Assembly (NCBI GenBank): GCA_902526645.1
Contig: CABZLS010000001.1
Span: 1-64,000 of the forward strand
Length of the DNA: 64,000 nucleotides
Direction of reading: 5' to 3'
Source of the DNA: an uncultured Pelagibacteraceae bacterium
GTDB taxonomy: Bacteria; Pseudomonadota; Alphaproteobacteria; Pelagibacterales; Pelagibacteraceae
Shown: piece by piece, positions 40,763 through 51,876 of the stretch
Layout: the number at the start of each line of letters is the position of its first letter
Numbering within the stretch: position 1 is the stretch's first letter
The notes under the pieces: model-generated
What the model was told of the DNA's origin: nothing
Databases searched by the model: none
The model's input: the letters and a program-made list of their open reading frames with translations, nothing else
Program-made: the position numbers and the translations under genes

Positions 40763-41743
40763 TTATTTACACGTATTTCTTAGCATTTCTAAAATTATTT
40801 CAAGATTTTGTGGCAAATTTGAGCTAAAAATCATTTCTTTGTTATTCTCTGGGTGGATAAAGCCAATAGTTTTAGCATGAAGAAATTGTCTGTTTAAATT
40901 TGTTAATCTTTTTTCTAATACTGGATTGATATTTTTTAATTTTTTAAATTTTTTTCTGTAAGTATTATCTCCTACAATACTATTACCCAGGTAATTCATA
41001 TGTACTCGTATTTGATGTGTTCTTCCAGTTTCTAGTTCACATTCTAACAAACTAAGTGTTGGAGTTTCTTTGTTTTCAAAAACTTTTAAAGTTTTATAGT
41101 TAGTTATAGCTTTTTTACCTTTAGCGAAACTCACTTCCATCATTTGTCTATTTCTAGAGCTTCTAGTGATAAATGTTTTAATTGTTCCTTTTGATGGTCT
41201 TAATCGTCCCCAAACTAATAATTGATAGACTCTTTTAATAGTGTGTTTATTAAATTGATTTGATAAAAATTCATGAGATTGATTATTTTTTGCTATTACA
41301 ATTAAGCCCGAGGTATCTTTATCAATTCTATGAACTATACCAGGTCTAAGTTCACCTCCTATATTTGAGAGAGAGTTTTTATCGTAATTTATTAACGCGT
41401 TAACGATTGTATTGTCAAAATTTCCAGCCCCAGGATGCATTACTATTCCAGATGGTTTATTTATAACAATGACATGTTTATCCTCATAAACTATATCTAA
41501 TTTAAATTTGTATGGTTTTAGAGAACCCCTTTTTGGTTCAGGCAAAATAAGACATATATTGTCGCCTAGAGAGATTTTTTTTGACGGGTTAGTAACTATC
41601 TTACTATTTATTTTTAATTTTTTATCTAAAATAAGGTTTTTTATTCTTGTTCTACTTATTTTACTTTCTTTTTTATTAATAAAAGTGTCAACTCTAATAT
41701 CTTTTTCACTATCCTTAACAATCAATATTATTTTTTTTTCCAT
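40763..41743 (-). CDS. rluD: RluD-type 23S rRNA pseudouridine synthase
   Basis: The 326 residues have an N-terminal S4-like domain (VDTFINKKESKISRTRIKNLI, LDKKLKIN) and the RluA-family catalytic core with HVIVINKPSGIVMHPG and the conserved aspartate in GGELRPGIVHRIDKDTSGLIVIAK. ELETGRTHQIRVHMNYLG closes the active site. RluD makes the pseudouridines of helix 69, and family members overlap, so the symbol is the best guess. The gene lies just upstream of rpoH, a common alphaproteobacterial order. Confidence 0.9.
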   Translation of the reverse strand: MEKKIILIVKDSEKDIRVDTFINKKESKISRTRIKNLILDKKLKINSKIVTNPSKKISLGDNICLILPEPKRGSLKPYKFKLDIVYEDKHVIVINKPSGIVMHPGAGNFDNTIVNALINYDKNSLSNIGGELRPGIVHRIDKDTSGLIVIAKNNQSHEFLSNQFNKHTIKRVYQLLVWGRLRPSKGTIKTFITRSSRNRQMMEVSFAKGKKAITNYKTLKVFENKETPTLSLLECELETGRTHQIRVHMNYLGNSIVGDNTYRKKFKKLKNINPVLEKRLTNLNRQFLHAKTIGFIHPENNKEMIFSSNLPQNLEIILEMLRNTCK

Positions 41744-41766
41744 AAAATGATATATTAATATTATAT

Positions 41767-41843
41767 GCGCTTGTAGCTCAATTGGATAGAGCGCCTGACT
41801 TCGGATCAGGAGGTTCTGGGTTCGACTCCTAGCAGGCGCACCA
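41767..41843 (+). tRNA. tRNA-Arg (UCG)
   Basis: A 77-base cloverleaf with encoded CCA. The acceptor GCGCTTG pairs with CAGGCGC (one T:G), and the anticodon loop CTTCGGA gives UCG, for CGN arginine codons. A plausible -10 box TATATT lies at 41751-41756. It is convergent with the ABC permease gene at a gap of two bases. Confidence 0.95.
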
Positions 41844-41845
41844 AA

Positions 41846-42637
41846 TTATTCCCCCATATTAATTAATGTTCCTTTCACACGCGCTTTTATAAACGAGTAG
41901 TAAAATAATATAATGCCACAACCCAAATAGATTAGATTTAGCAAATACGCATATTTTAAATTTTCATAATCTATGAAGTTATTTAGTAGGATATTTCTTG
42001 TTTCATCAAAAATGTAAACTAATGGTAATGCTTTTGCTACTATTTGAAAAAAATGTGGTAATATATCAATAGGGTAATATATACATCCCAGTGGTGCTAA
42101 TAAAAAAAGGGATGACCAAGCAATATTTTCAAAAGAGGGGCCAAATCTAATTAAACCAGCACTTACAAATAATCCTAAAGTTATCCCAAAAATATATAAG
42201 CTTAAAAATAACAATAGCAACGGCAATCCTAATTTTAAAATAGAAACACCAAATAAGGGTGAAGTTAAAATTATAGCTGGCACTAAACCGATTAAAGTTC
42301 TTATTAAAGCTGTAAAAATTAATGAAATAATTATTTCTTTTAATCTTAGAGGAGCGATAAATAAATTGGTGAAGTTTCTGCTCCAAATTTCTTCTAAAAA
42401 AAGCATATTGAAACTAATGCTTGATCTAAAAAGGATGTCATAAAGTATTGCACAAGTAAGAATAATTCCAATAGTATTATTATAATAATCACTATAGATT
42501 GAAAAAAATTTTGAAATAAATCCCCATAAAATAATTTGTATTGTCGGCCAATAAATCAAATCTAAAATTCTTGGAAGAGATCCTTTTATCAAATAAAAGT
42601 GTCTTAAAAACAAACCATACATTTTATTTAAATTCAT
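41846..42637 (-). CDS. ABC-2 type transporter permease
   Basis: The 263-residue protein has six predicted membrane helices with the usual ABC-2 arrangement. WSRNFTNLFIAPLRLKEII and the final stretch ILPHFFQIVAKALPLVYIFDETRNIL resemble NodJ/drug- or polysaccharide-exporter permeases. Its start overlaps the ATPase stop by four bases, so the two genes form one exporter. The cargo is unknown. Confidence 0.85.
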   Translation of the reverse strand: MNLNKMYGLFLRHFYLIKGSLPRILDLIYWPTIQIILWGFISKFFSIYSDYYNNTIGIILTCAILYDILFRSSISFNMLFLEEIWSRNFTNLFIAPLRLKEIIISLIFTALIRTLIGLVPAIILTSPLFGVSILKLGLPLLLLFLSLYIFGITLGLFVSAGLIRFGPSFENIAWSSLFLLAPLGCIYYPIDILPHFFQIVAKALPLVYIFDETRNILLNNFIDYENLKYAYLLNLIYLGCGIILFYYSFIKARVKGTLINMGE

Positions 42638-43362
42638 GATATTTCCTTATTTATTTTTAAAAAAACTTCCTCCATATTTTTACGTCCATGTTTTTTAATA
42701 AGTTCTGCAGGAGTTCCATGATCAACAATAGATCCCTTGTTCATCATTAAAACAGTTGAACATAATCTCTCAACTTCTAACATATTATGTGACGCAAGAA
42801 GAATTGAGGTTTCGTTTTTTTTTTGATATTTTTGTAAAAAATCTCTTACGTAGTCTCCTGTTTCAGGATCTAGTGATGCTGTAGGTTCATCAAGTAGTAA
42901 AACTTTTGGATCATTTATAATTGATTTAGCTAAACTAACTCTATTTTTTTGACCTGATGAAAGTTCACCCGTTATTTTATATAGTAAGTCATTTAATTTA
43001 AGTTCTTCTGTTAGATAATCAATTTTTTTTTTAAGGTTTTCAATATCATAAAGTCTTGCATAAACTTCTAAATTTTGTTTAACAGTTAATTTTTTTGGAA
43101 GTTCTATATAAGGTGAAATAAAATTTAGTTGATCTAAAATTTTAACTCTTTTTTTTTCAATTTCCTCTCCATTGATTAAAATTTTTCCCTTAGATGGTTT
43201 TAACAAACCTAATATCATTCCAATAGTGGTTGTCTTACCACATCCATTAGGTCCAAGAAGACCGACAATTTCATTTTTATTAATTCTAAATGATATATTT
43301 TTTACAGCTTTTTTATTATTATAGTCTTTATCTAAATTTATAACTTCCAATGGATATGTCAT
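42634..43362 (-). CDS. ABC transporter ATP-binding protein
   Basis: The 242 residues have Walker A GLLGPNGCGKTTTIG (about 34-48), signature LSSGQKNRVSLAKSI, Walker B VLLLDEPTASLDPETG and the H-loop in LLASHNMLEVERLC. It powers the adjacent permease. DrrA/NodI-like ATPases pair with ABC-2 permeases for drugs, lipids or glycans. It overlaps tsaC by one base and the permease by four. Confidence 0.9.
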   Translation of the reverse strand: MTYPLEVINLDKDYNNKKAVKNISFRINKNEIVGLLGPNGCGKTTTIGMILGLLKPSKGKILINGEEIEKKRVKILDQLNFISPYIELPKKLTVKQNLEVYARLYDIENLKKKIDYLTEELKLNDLLYKITGELSSGQKNRVSLAKSIINDPKVLLLDEPTASLDPETGDYVRDFLQKYQKKNETSILLASHNMLEVERLCSTVLMMNKGSIVDHGTPAELIKKHGRKNMEEVFLKINKEIS

Positions 43363-44294
43363 TAGTATTTTGAAGCCCTTATCAATCTATCATTTATTGC
43401 TTTGCCCAAACCAAAATTTGGTATCTTAGTTACTGCAATAGTCTTATATTTACTTTTTTTAATTTTTCTTAGAGTTGAATATAAATTTTTTGCAGCTTCA
43501 CCTAAATTTCCATTTTTTGATAAATAAAAATTATTTTTTTTATGTTTTTTATTTTTTTTAATAAATAGCCCAGCTTCATTTTTATTTATATTTTTCGCAT
43601 TGAGTCGAATGGGTAAACCTGGAGAATAATGTAATTTTGATTGACCAGGTGACAAAACTGTTTGAGGATTTATATTTAGCTTTATTTTCTTTTTTATTAC
43701 CTTTGAAATACTTGAAATTTTAAGTCCACCTAATCTCAAAATAATTGGTTTTTTTCTTAAGTCTATAATTGTGGACTCAATTCCAATTGAAGATTTACCT
43801 CCGTCAAGGATTAGTCTGATTTTTTTTCCAAAATCTTCTTCAACATCTGCGGCAGAAACTGCACTAATTTTGGAGGATAAATTTGCACTCGGTGCTGCAA
43901 ATGGATATTCCAATGTACTGAGTAAGTTTCTTGCAATAGGATGTTTTGGAAATCTTACTGCAAGAGAATTCTTTCCATTTGTAACAAATTTTGAAATTCT
44001 TGATTTCTTTTTTAAGTTTAAAACAAATGTGATTGGTCCTGGACAAAATTTTTTATAGAGTTTAAAAAAGTTTTCATTTAAATCACAATCTTTTTTTAAT
44101 CTTAGTAAGTTGTAATAATGAACTATGAGAGGGTTATATTTAGGTCTTTTTTTTAATCTAAATATTTTTTTACAGGCCTTGTCTGAGTATGCATTGCCAG
44201 CTAATCCATAAACAGTTTCAGTGGGTACAGCTACACAATCTCCTGTATCTAGTATTTTTTTAGCTTTTTTAATATTTGCAAGATTAATTTTCAT
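43362..44294 (-). CDS. tsaC: L-threonylcarbamoyladenylate synthase (Sua5 type)
   Basis: The 310 residues contain the YrdC domain (about 5-190): GDCVAVPTETVYGLAGNAYS, KRPKYNPLIVHYYNL and PITFVLNLK. A C-terminal extension typical of Sua5 follows, joined by SPGQSKLHYSPGLPIRL. It makes threonylcarbamoyl-AMP for tRNA t6A. Members with the extension are often called Sua5; those without are TsaC. It is divergent from xseB across 20 bases. Confidence 0.92.
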   Translation of the reverse strand: MKINLANIKKAKKILDTGDCVAVPTETVYGLAGNAYSDKACKKIFRLKKRPKYNPLIVHYYNLLRLKKDCDLNENFFKLYKKFCPGPITFVLNLKKKSRISKFVTNGKNSLAVRFPKHPIARNLLSTLEYPFAAPSANLSSKISAVSAADVEEDFGKKIRLILDGGKSSIGIESTIIDLRKKPIILRLGGLKISSISKVIKKKIKLNINPQTVLSPGQSKLHYSPGLPIRLNAKNINKNEAGLFIKKNKKHKKNNFYLSKNGNLGEAAKNLYSTLRKIKKSKYKTIAVTKIPNFGLGKAINDRLIRASKY

Positions 44295-44314
44295 GTATTA
44301 TCTCAGAGTAATAT

Positions 44315-44560
44315 ATGAAAGATAAAAATTTACCAAATGATTATAATACATTATCTCTTGAAGATCTCACAAGAGAGGCAAATAAAATGATAGAAGAATT
44401 AGAAAATCAAAAAAATTTAGAAAATTCAATTAAAAATTATCAGAATTTATTAAAACTTAATTCAATTATTGAAAAAAAATTTCAAAAGGACGTAAGAAAT
44501 ATTAATGAAAAAACAAAAGAAAAGATATTAAAGATTACCTCAAAAAAAAATGCAAAATAA
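44315..44560 (+). CDS. xseB: Exodeoxyribonuclease VII small subunit
   Basis: An 81-residue helical protein with LSLEDLTREANKMIEELEN and LENSIKNYQNLLKLNSIIEKKFQ. The YxxLxxLN-like stretch and the position before the prenyl synthase gene ispA are the normal XseB context (xseB-ispA-dxs). It would form ExoVII with XseA, not seen here. It overlaps ispA by 11 bases. Confidence 0.78.
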   Translation: MKDKNLPNDYNTLSLEDLTREANKMIEELENQKNLENSIKNYQNLLKLNSIIEKKFQKDVRNINEKTKEKILKITSKKNAK

Positions 44561-45422
44561 ATTAAATAAGATAGCAAAAGACACAAACTTTTTTTTGAAA
44601 AATTTTATTAATAAACAAAAAAAATCAGACTTAATAATTCCGATGAATTATGGTTTATTTTCAGGAGGAAAAAAAATTAGATCAAAGATACTAATTGATG
44701 TTGGATCAATATTTAACATAAACTATAAATCTTTAATTATTATTGGTGCTGCAGTTGAATGTATTCATGCCTATTCATTAATTCATGATGACCTGCCCTG
44801 CATGGATAATGATAAACTTAGGAGAGGAAAACCTTCTACTCATATTAAATTTGGTGAGTCAACCGCTGTTCTTGCAGGCAATTCTCTTTTGACAATGGCT
44901 TTTGAAATTTTGAGTTATAAAAATTTAAATCTAAATGAAAAAGTTAAAAATTCTTTAATAAATCAAATTTCCCAATGTTCTGGTCATTTGGGTATAGCCG
45001 GAGGTCAATTTTTAGATTTAGACTATGAACATAAGAAGATTTCAAAAAAAAAAATTATAGAAATGGAAATTAAAAAAACTGGAAAACTTTTTAGCTTTTG
45101 TTGTATTGCTCCACTTATAATTAAGAAAAAAAATAAAAGAGAAATAAAAAAGTTCGAAGATTTAGGAGCTGATATTGGATTACTTTTTCAAGTTGCTGAT
45201 GATTTAATTGATCACAGAAGTTCTTCATTAGTAGCTGGAAAAAAAACAGGGAAAGATAAAAAAAAAGGAAAGGCTACTTTAATTAGTTTACTGGGATATA
45301 AAAATACTATTAAATATGCCCAAAATTTAATTTTAAAAATTAATATTAAAACAAAAAAATATGGCTTAAAGTCGAAAGATTTATTAGAAACTTTAAATTA
45401 TATTTTGAATAGAAATAAATGA
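44550..45422 (+). CDS. ispA: Short-chain polyprenyl (farnesyl) diphosphate synthase
   Basis: The 290-residue isoprenyl synthase has the first Asp-rich motif in [10 protein letters not shown], with GGKKIRSKI and [13 protein letters not shown] around it. The second motif is DLIDHRSS preceded by FQVAD. The DDxxxxD spacing fits an FPP/GPP synthase of the bacterial IspA type, rather than the long-chain type coded at 49077-50090. It is flanked by xseB and dxs, as in other proteobacteria. Confidence 0.9.
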   Translation: MQNKLNKIAKDTNFFLKNFINKQKKSDLIIPMNYGLFSGGKKIRSKILIDVGSIFNINYKSLIIIGAAVECIHAYSLIHDDLPCMDNDKLRRGKPSTHIKFGESTAVLAGNSLLTMAFEILSYKNLNLNEKVKNSLINQISQCSGHLGIAGGQFLDLDYEHKKISKKKIIEMEIKKTGKLFSFCCIAPLIIKKKNKREIKKFEDLGADIGLLFQVADDLIDHRSSSLVAGKKTGKDKKKGKATLISLLGYKNTIKYAQNLILKINIKTKKYGLKSKDLLETLNYILNRNK

Positions 45423-47332
45423 CAAAAAACTTTAATTTTTTAGATCAAATAAATTTTCCATCAGATCTTAAAAAAATACCAGAGTCTAAATTGCAAAAGG
45501 TTGCTGATGAATTGAGAGAGGAAATGATTGATGCAGTATCGATTACTGGTGGACATTTAGGAGCAAGCCTTGGAGTAGTAGAATTAACTGTTGCGTTACA
45601 TTATATTTTTGATACTCCAAAAGATAAATTAATTTGGGATGTAGGTCACCAATGTTATCCACATAAAATTTTAACTGGAAGAAGAGACAAAATTAGAACT
45701 TTAAGACAAGGAGGTGGCCTATCAGGTTTTACAAAAAGATCAGAGAGCGAATATGATCCTTTTGGAGCAGCACATAGTTCTACATCGATATCTTCTGCTC
45801 TTGGAATAGCAGAGGCTAATAAACTTTCAAATAAATCAGACAATGTTATTGCTGTGATTGGAGATGGTGCAATTAGTGCAGGAATGGCTTACGAGGCCAT
45901 GAATAACGCAGGTGCATCAAAAACAAAAATGATTGTTATTTTAAATGATAACGATATGTCGATTTCAAGACCAGTTGGTGCAATGGGAACCTACTTAGCA
46001 AAAATTTTTTCTGGTAAAATTTATTTTAGTCTGAGAGAAACGATCAAATTGATCACATCTGCTTTTTCTAAAAGGTTTAGTGCTAAAGCAAGTAAAGCTG
46101 AAGATTTATTAAGATCTGCTGTAACAGGAGGAACATTATTTAGTTCTTTGGGTTTTTATTATATTGGTCCAATCGATGGTCATGATCTTAATTCTTTAGT
46201 ACCAATTTTAAAAAATGCTAGAGACACAAAACATGAAGGTCCAATATTAATTCATATTAAAACGAAAAAAGGAAAAGGTTATTCATATGCAGAAAAAGCT
46301 AAAGATAATTATCATGGTGTTTCCAAATTTAATGTGAAGACTGGCGAGCAAATAAAAGGTTCAAGTTCTGCGCCGTCTTATACAAAAGTATTTGCTAATA
46401 CTCTGATCCAACATGCTAAAAAAGATAGTAAAATTGTGGCAATTACAGCAGCTATGCCGAATGGAACTGGAATAGATTTATTTAAAAAAGAGTTTCCTGA
46501 TAGAGCTTTTGATGTTGGAATTGCAGAACAACATGCAATTACATTTGCTGCTGGTTTAGCTACAGAAAATTATAAACCGTACGCTGCAATTTATTCGACT
46601 TTTTTACAAAGAGCTTATGATCAAGTTGTTCATGATGTAGCTATTCAAAGTTTGCCAGTAAGATTTGCTATCGATAGAGCTGGTCTAGTTGGTGCAGACG
46701 GACCTACTCATGCAGGAAGTTTTGATACAACTTATTTATCCACATTACCTAACTTTGTTGTTATGGCAGCGAGTGATGAGGCTGAACTTGTAAGAATGAT
46801 AAATACCTCAACGGAAATTAATGATAGACCCTGTGCATTCAGATATCCTAGAGGAGTAGGGACCGGGGCTATTTTACCAACTATAAATGAAACAATTGAA
46901 ATAGGAAAATCAAGAATAGTTAAAGATGGAAAAAAATTAGCGGTATTAAATTTTGGTGCGAGATTGAGAGAAACTTTTAAAGCTTCTGAAAATCTTCAAA
47001 AGAAAGGAGTAGATATTACGATTGTCGATGCAAGATTTGCAAAACCATTAGATGAGAACCTAATATGGCAACTAGCAACTACCCATGAGGCTATAATGAC
47101 AATTGAAGAAGGCTCAATAGGTGGTTTTGGTTCACATGTAGTTGATTTTTTATCTAAAAAAGGTCTTTTAGACACAAGTTTAAAATTTAGATCACTTACA
47201 TTGCCTGATTTTTTTATCAACCAGGACACACCTGACAATATGTATAAAGATGCAAATCTTGACTCAAATTCTATTGAGGATAAAATTTTGGATCTTTTAA
47301 ATTCAAATATTATTTTGCAAAAACAAAAGTAA
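45419..47332 (+). CDS. dxs: 1-deoxy-D-xylulose-5-phosphate synthase
   Basis: The 637 residues match [42 protein letters not shown], the ThDP motif [16 protein letters not shown], and later [17 protein letters not shown] and [18 protein letters not shown]. It condenses pyruvate and GAP for the MEP pathway. It overlaps ispA by 4 bases and is convergent with aroC, gap 5 bases. Confidence 0.97.
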   Translation: MTKNFNFLDQINFPSDLKKIPESKLQKVADELREEMIDAVSITGGHLGASLGVVELTVALHYIFDTPKDKLIWDVGHQCYPHKILTGRRDKIRTLRQGGGLSGFTKRSESEYDPFGAAHSSTSISSALGIAEANKLSNKSDNVIAVIGDGAISAGMAYEAMNNAGASKTKMIVILNDNDMSISRPVGAMGTYLAKIFSGKIYFSLRETIKLITSAFSKRFSAKASKAEDLLRSAVTGGTLFSSLGFYYIGPIDGHDLNSLVPILKNARDTKHEGPILIHIKTKKGKGYSYAEKAKDNYHGVSKFNVKTGEQIKGSSSAPSYTKVFANTLIQHAKKDSKIVAITAAMPNGTGIDLFKKEFPDRAFDVGIAEQHAITFAAGLATENYKPYAAIYSTFLQRAYDQVVHDVAIQSLPVRFAIDRAGLVGADGPTHAGSFDTTYLSTLPNFVVMAASDEAELVRMINTSTEINDRPCAFRYPRGVGTGAILPTINETIEIGKSRIVKDGKKLAVLNFGARLRETFKASENLQKKGVDITIVDARFAKPLDENLIWQLATTHEAIMTIEEGSIGGFGSHVVDFLSKKGLLDTSLKFRSLTLPDFFINQDTPDNMYKDANLDSNSIEDKILDLLNSNIILQKQK

Positions 47333-47337
47333 AAAAT

Positions 47338-48420
47338 TTAATCACATTGAGCTTTATTCATCAGATAATGATCTAATAAAACGCAAGATAGCATTGCTTC
47401 ACCCACAGGAACAGCTCTAATACCAACACAAGGATCATGTCTTCCTTTAACAGATATCGACGTATTTTTTCCAAATTTATCAATTGTTTTTCTACTTTTT
47501 AAAATTGAAGAGGTTGGTTTGACTGCAAAAGAAACTATAATTTGCTGTCCAGATGAAATACCACCAAGAATACCTCCTGCATTATTAGATTTAAATTTTA
47601 ATTTTCTATTTTTTTGGAAAATTTCATCAGAGTTTTCTTCACCAGATAATTGAGCAGAGTTCATTCCTGATCCTATGTTTACACCTTTGACTGCGTTAAT
47701 ACTCATCATAGCTGATGCTATATCAGAATCTAGTTTAGAATAAATTGGTGCACCTAATCCAGCAGGAACTCCGTTAGCTCTTACCTCAATAATTGCACCA
47801 CAAGATGAGCCTGCTTTTCTGATACTTAATAAATATTTTTCCCATAAATTTATCATTGATTTGTCAGGACAAAAAAATGGATTTTTATTAATTATTTTAT
47901 CCTCCCATTTTGATGTATCACACCCAAGAATACCAAGTTGTGTTACAGCCCCAGAAATTCTAAATTTTTTTCCTAATTTTTTTTCTAAAACTTTTTTTGC
48001 AATTGCCCCCGCAGCAACTCTAGCAGCAGTTTCTCTAGCAGATGATCTACCACCACCTCTATAATCTCTGATTCCATATTTTTTAAAATATGTAAAATCT
48101 GCGTGACCAGGCCTAAATTTATCTTTTATATCTTTGTAATCCTTTGAGCGCATGTCTTCATTGTATATTATTAGTGAAATTGGGGTTCCAGTAGTTTTTC
48201 CATCAAATATTCCTGAGAGAATTTGAACTTTGTCACTCTCTTTTCTTTGTGTAGTAAATTTTGATTGTCCAGGTTTCCTTTTATCCAATTCTTTTTGAAT
48301 ATCTTGCTCTTTTAATCGAATTAATGGTGGACAACCATCAATTATACAGCCAATTGCTGGGCCATGAGACTCTCCCCATGTTGTGAAACGAAAAACCTTT
48401 CCAAAAGTATTAAATGACAT
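47338..48420 (-). CDS. aroC: Chorismate synthase
   Basis: The 360-residue protein has the three signatures [35 protein letters not shown] and the C-terminal [17 protein letters not shown]. With FMNH2 it makes chorismate from EPSP, the last common step to aromatic amino acids and folate. It is divergent from pdxH over a 33-base gap. Confidence 0.97.
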   Translation of the reverse strand: MSFNTFGKVFRFTTWGESHGPAIGCIIDGCPPLIRLKEQDIQKELDKRKPGQSKFTTQRKESDKVQILSGIFDGKTTGTPISLIIYNEDMRSKDYKDIKDKFRPGHADFTYFKKYGIRDYRGGGRSSARETAARVAAGAIAKKVLEKKLGKKFRISGAVTQLGILGCDTSKWEDKIINKNPFFCPDKSMINLWEKYLLSIRKAGSSCGAIIEVRANGVPAGLGAPIYSKLDSDIASAMMSINAVKGVNIGSGMNSAQLSGEENSDEIFQKNRKLKFKSNNAGGILGGISSGQQIIVSFAVKPTSSILKSRKTIDKFGKNTSISVKGRHDPCVGIRAVPVGEAMLSCVLLDHYLMNKAQCD

Positions 48421-48453
48421 TATTTATATTGTATAGATTATTTTGTTAAAATT

Positions 48454-49080
48454 ATGAATCAAAAAAATACACTTGGGCTTAATAAATGCTTTTTAGATCT
48501 TGAAAATCCTTTTGAATTATTTGAAAATTGGTTTGAGGAAGCTAAAAAGAAAGAGATAAATGACCCTAATGCTTTAGCTTTAGGAACTTCAAGCAAAGAT
48601 GGTGTACCCTCCGTTAGGATGGTTCTTCTTAAAGATTTTGATAATGATGGATTTATTTTTTATACAAATCTTAATAGTCAAAAAGGAAATGAAATAAAAG
48701 AAAACCCTAATGCTACTATGTGTTTTCATTGGAAAAGTCTTCTTAGACAAATAAGAATAGTTGGAAAATTAAAACAAGTCGATGATGAAATTGCAGATGC
48801 GTATTATAATTCAAGAGCATATGAAAGTAGAATTGGAGCTTGGGCATCTAGGCAAAGTACTGTTTTAGAAAAAAGAGATGATCTTATCAAAAGAATAGAG
48901 GACTTTAAAAAAAAATTTAAAGATCAAGAAAATGTACCGCGACCAAAACATTGGTCTGGTTGGAATTTAAAACCATCTAGTATTGAATTTTGGTTAGACG
49001 GAGATAATAGAATTCATGAGAGGTTAAAATATATTTTAGATGAGAATAATAATTGGATAAAAAAACTTCTAAACCCTTAA
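48454..49080 (+). CDS. pdxH: Pyridoxamine 5'-phosphate oxidase
   Basis: The 208-residue protein contains PSVRMVLLKDFDNDGFIFYTN, the FMN-binding MCFHWKSLLRQIRIVG, and the C-terminal signature PKHWSGWNLKPSSIEFWLDGDNRIHERLKY. It oxidises PNP or PMP to PLP. It ends convergent with ispB with both stops in a shared TTAA. Confidence 0.95.
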   Translation: MNQKNTLGLNKCFLDLENPFELFENWFEEAKKKEINDPNALALGTSSKDGVPSVRMVLLKDFDNDGFIFYTNLNSQKGNEIKENPNATMCFHWKSLLRQIRIVGKLKQVDDEIADAYYNSRAYESRIGAWASRQSTVLEKRDDLIKRIEDFKKKFKDQENVPRPKHWSGWNLKPSSIEFWLDGDNRIHERLKYILDENNNWIKKLLNP

Positions 49081-50090
49081 AAATTTCTAGAGAGACTAAA
49101 AGAAGTTAAATTTTTAAGAGTTGTTTTTTCTTCACTATCTTGAAAAATTGTAAGAGAGTTTGATGCTAAACTTATATAATGATTTGCTTTTTGGTAACAT
49201 TCTTTAATAATATCATATTTTTTAATCAAAGAAAAAGTATAATTTAAATCATATTCATCTCTGACTATTTTTAAAAAAGTTTTTTTAAGTTTATCTTTTT
49301 CTGATAAATTTGCTTTTTGAAATAATAAAATAATTGGTAGAGTTATTTTTCCTTCATAAAAATCTTGACCAATTTTTTTTCCAAATGATTTCAGCTCTGA
49401 ATTATAATCTAAAGTATCATCAGCTATTTGAAATGTTAGACCTAAATTTCTTCCATAAAATTCTAAAGCTTCTTTTTCTTTAGTTTTTGTATTTGATAAT
49501 ATCGCCCCAACTTTTGTAGCTGCAGCAAATAATTCAGCAGTTTTAGCTGATATTATTTTTAAATAAGTTTCCTCTAACATATCTACTTCTCCTTTATGTT
49601 GGAGTTGCAAAATCTCTCCCTGAGCAATCTTTGAAGAAGTTGATGATAATAATTTCAAAACCTCAATATTTCCATCTTCAACCATCATTTCAAAACATCT
49701 ACTAAGAAGATAGTCTCCAATTAAAACTGAAGAATGGTTATCCCAAATTTTATTTAATGTTTTTTTTCCTCTTCTTATTGAGCCGTTATCGATTACATCA
49801 TCGTGCATTAAAGTAGCTGCATGAATTAATTCAACACAAGCAGCTAAATTTATATCTCTTACTCCCTTTGAATAACCGCATAGCTTTGCAGAACCCAATG
49901 TTAATAATGCTCTCAATCTTTTTCCACCAGTATTGAGATGGTAGTCAGTCATCTTTTGAACCAATTCAACATTACTAACTAATTTTGACTTGATCTTTTC
50001 CTCAACTAAAATTAATTTATCTTCAACTGAATTTTTTAGTTGAAAATAAGAATTGTTAACTTGATTTTTTAATTGGATTACACTTCCCAT
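49077..50090 (-). CDS. ispB: Long-chain polyprenyl (octaprenyl/decaprenyl) diphosphate synthase
   Basis: The 337 residues have NTGGKRLRALLTLGSAKLCGY, first Asp motif LMHDDVIDNGSIRRGK, and second DDTLDYNSE. This is the quinone-side-chain type, longer than IspA. Chain length cannot be read exactly. It is divergent from the S49 protease gene over 113 bases that carry a good promoter for the latter. Confidence 0.92.
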   Translation of the reverse strand: MGSVIQLKNQVNNSYFQLKNSVEDKLILVEEKIKSKLVSNVELVQKMTDYHLNTGGKRLRALLTLGSAKLCGYSKGVRDINLAACVELIHAATLMHDDVIDNGSIRRGKKTLNKIWDNHSSVLIGDYLLSRCFEMMVEDGNIEVLKLLSSTSSKIAQGEILQLQHKGEVDMLEETYLKIISAKTAELFAAATKVGAILSNTKTKEKEALEFYGRNLGLTFQIADDTLDYNSELKSFGKKIGQDFYEGKITLPIILLFQKANLSEKDKLKKTFLKIVRDEYDLNYTFSLIKKYDIIKECYQKANHYISLASNSLTIFQDSEEKTTLKNLTSFSLSRNF

Positions 50091-50135
50091 TTATTGAGCA
50101 AATTAGTATAATAGGTTTCATTTGATACTTATCAA

Positions 50136-50163
50136 TTGACGCACCTAAATCTTCAATTATAAG
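50136..50163 (+). promoter_or_regulatory. Candidate sigma-70-like promoter of the S49 protease gene
   Basis: TTGACG (50136-50141), 16 bases, TATAAG (50158-50163). It lies 41 bases before the ATG, in the gap divergent from ispB. The rest of this 113-base gap holds no clear structure. Confidence 0.6.
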
Positions 50164-50203
50164 GTGTCTTTATATTATTAAAAAAATTCTATAAATATTG
50201 TAG

Positions 50204-51010
50204 ATGCTATCATTTTTTAAAAAAAAAAAAATTATTCCACACATAAAATTAATTGGTGTTATTGGAAATGTTGGTAAATTTAAACAAGGTATAGATTTTT
50301 CTGGTCAAGAGGAGATTATTTTAAAGGCATTTTCTCTAAAAAAGGCCCCATGTGTTGCTATAACTATTAACTCACCAGGTGGATCTCCTGTCCAATCTCA
50401 TTTAATTTATAATCTTATAAGACAGCAAGCAAAAAAAAATAAAAAAAAAGTAATAGTTTTTGCTGAAGATGTGGCCGCATCAGGGGGTTATTTAATTGCA
50501 TGTGCTGGTGATCAAATTTATGCAAACTCAAGCTCAATTATTGGTTCTATAGGTGTAATTTATTCATCTTTTGGTTTCACAGAATTGATAAAAAAAATTG
50601 GAGTTGAAAGAAGAATTCACACTGCAGGAAAAAATAAAAGTACTCTAGATCCTTTCCTAGAGGAAAAAAAAGAGGATATTGATAGATTAAAGAATATTCA
50701 ATTAGACCTGCATAAAGATTTTATTAACGTTGTTGAAAATAGCAGAGGTTCTAAACTTAAGAAATCAGAATTAGAATTGTTTTCAGGAGAATTTTGGTCT
50801 GGAACTAAAGCAAAAGATCTTGGTTTGATAGATGAAATTGGTGATGCAAGTCAGGTACTAAGAGAAAAGTTTGGAGAAGATGTCATAATTAAAAAATTTG
50901 AAAAACCAAAAAGCTGGTTGAGCAAAAAATTATCATCATCAAATGATCATTTAGATCAGTTTGCAAATATACTAGATGAAAAATCTATTTGGCAAAAATA
51001 TGGTCTATAA
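50204..51010 (+). CDS. Signal peptide peptidase-like serine protease, S49 family
   Basis: The 268-residue protein has one S49 domain. The likely nucleophile Ser is in [30 protein letters not shown] (about 97-125), with SPGGSPVQ upstream. No signal peptide is evident, and the short hydrophobic segments could associate with the membrane. These proteins degrade cleaved signal peptides or other membrane fragments. It overlaps glyQ by 11 bases. Confidence 0.85.
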   Translation: MLSFFKKKKIIPHIKLIGVIGNVGKFKQGIDFSGQEEIILKAFSLKKAPCVAITINSPGGSPVQSHLIYNLIRQQAKKNKKKVIVFAEDVAASGGYLIACAGDQIYANSSSIIGSIGVIYSSFGFTELIKKIGVERRIHTAGKNKSTLDPFLEEKKEDIDRLKNIQLDLHKDFINVVENSRGSKLKKSELELFSGEFWSGTKAKDLGLIDEIGDASQVLREKFGEDVIIKKFEKPKSWLSKKLSSSNDHLDQFANILDEKSIWQKYGL

Positions 51011-51875
51011 AAAAAAAAAAGATAAGTTTCAAACTTTTCAGGATATAATATTAAATCTCCAAAAGTTTTGGAGTATGCAAGGATGTATAATTTTACAGCC
51101 TTACGACATTGAAGTAGGTGCAGGGACATTTCACCCAGCAACTACTTTAAGATCACTTGGACCTAAACCATGGAAAGCAGCCTATGTGCAACCATCAAGG
51201 AGACCAACTGATGGAAGATATGGAGATAATCCTAATAGACTTCAACATTACTATCAGTTTCAAGTAATCATAAAACCTTCTCCTACAAATATAAAAAAAC
51301 TTTTTTTAAAAAGTTTATCAGTAATTGGTATTGATCATAAAAATCACGATATAAGATTTGTTGAAGATGATTGGGAAAGCCCAACTTTAGGCGCAGCAGG
51401 ACTTGGTTGGGAAGTTTGGTGTGATGGTATGGAAATAACTCAATTTACTTATTTTCAACAAATGGCTGGTTTTGAATGTAAACCTGTTTCTGTTGAAATT
51501 ACATATGGCCTTGAAAGAATTTGCATGTTTACTCAACAAAAAAAAAATGTTTATGATTTGATTTGGAATAACGAGGATATAAAATATAGAGATGTTTTTC
51601 ATCAATCTGAGAGAGAGTTTTCTGCCTACAATTTTGAGTATGCAAATATTGAAAATTTATTTAAAATATTCGAAATGTTAGAAAGTGAAGCTAAATCATT
51701 AATTGAAAAAAAAATTTCTTTGCCAGCCTATGATCAATGTTTAAAGGCAAGTCATGTATTTAATATACTAGATGCTCGTGGAGCAATAAGTGTTGCTCAG
51801 AGAGCAGAATATATTTCAAGAATTAGAGAGATAACTAAATCTGCTGCCTCGGTTTGGATTGATACTCAAGAATAA
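51000..51875 (+). CDS. glyQ: Glycyl-tRNA synthetase alpha subunit
   Basis: Starting at the ATG at 51000 gives 291 residues, the family length; a longer frame from 50976 lies within the protease gene. [44 protein letters not shown] and [20 protein letters not shown] are GlyQ signatures. It is the catalytic half of the alpha2beta2 bacterial GlyRS. It is followed by glyS at a spacing of one base. Confidence 0.96.
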   Translation: MVYKKKKDKFQTFQDIILNLQKFWSMQGCIILQPYDIEVGAGTFHPATTLRSLGPKPWKAAYVQPSRRPTDGRYGDNPNRLQHYYQFQVIIKPSPTNIKKLFLKSLSVIGIDHKNHDIRFVEDDWESPTLGAAGLGWEVWCDGMEITQFTYFQQMAGFECKPVSVEITYGLERICMFTQQKKNVYDLIWNNEDIKYRDVFHQSEREFSAYNFEYANIENLFKIFEMLESEAKSLIEKKISLPAYDQCLKASHVFNILDARGAISVAQRAEYISRIREITKSAASVWIDTQE

Positions 51876-51876
51876 A

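Noticed and set aside
47333-47337. Terminator between convergent dxs and aroC
   Set aside because: Only five bases are available and no hairpin with T-run was found on either strand there.
50142-50166. Hairpin CACCT...AGGTG in the ispB/S49 gap as a terminator or small RNA
   Set aside because: Only five pairs with a long loop, and it overlaps a good -35/-10 promoter; the promoter explanation is simpler.
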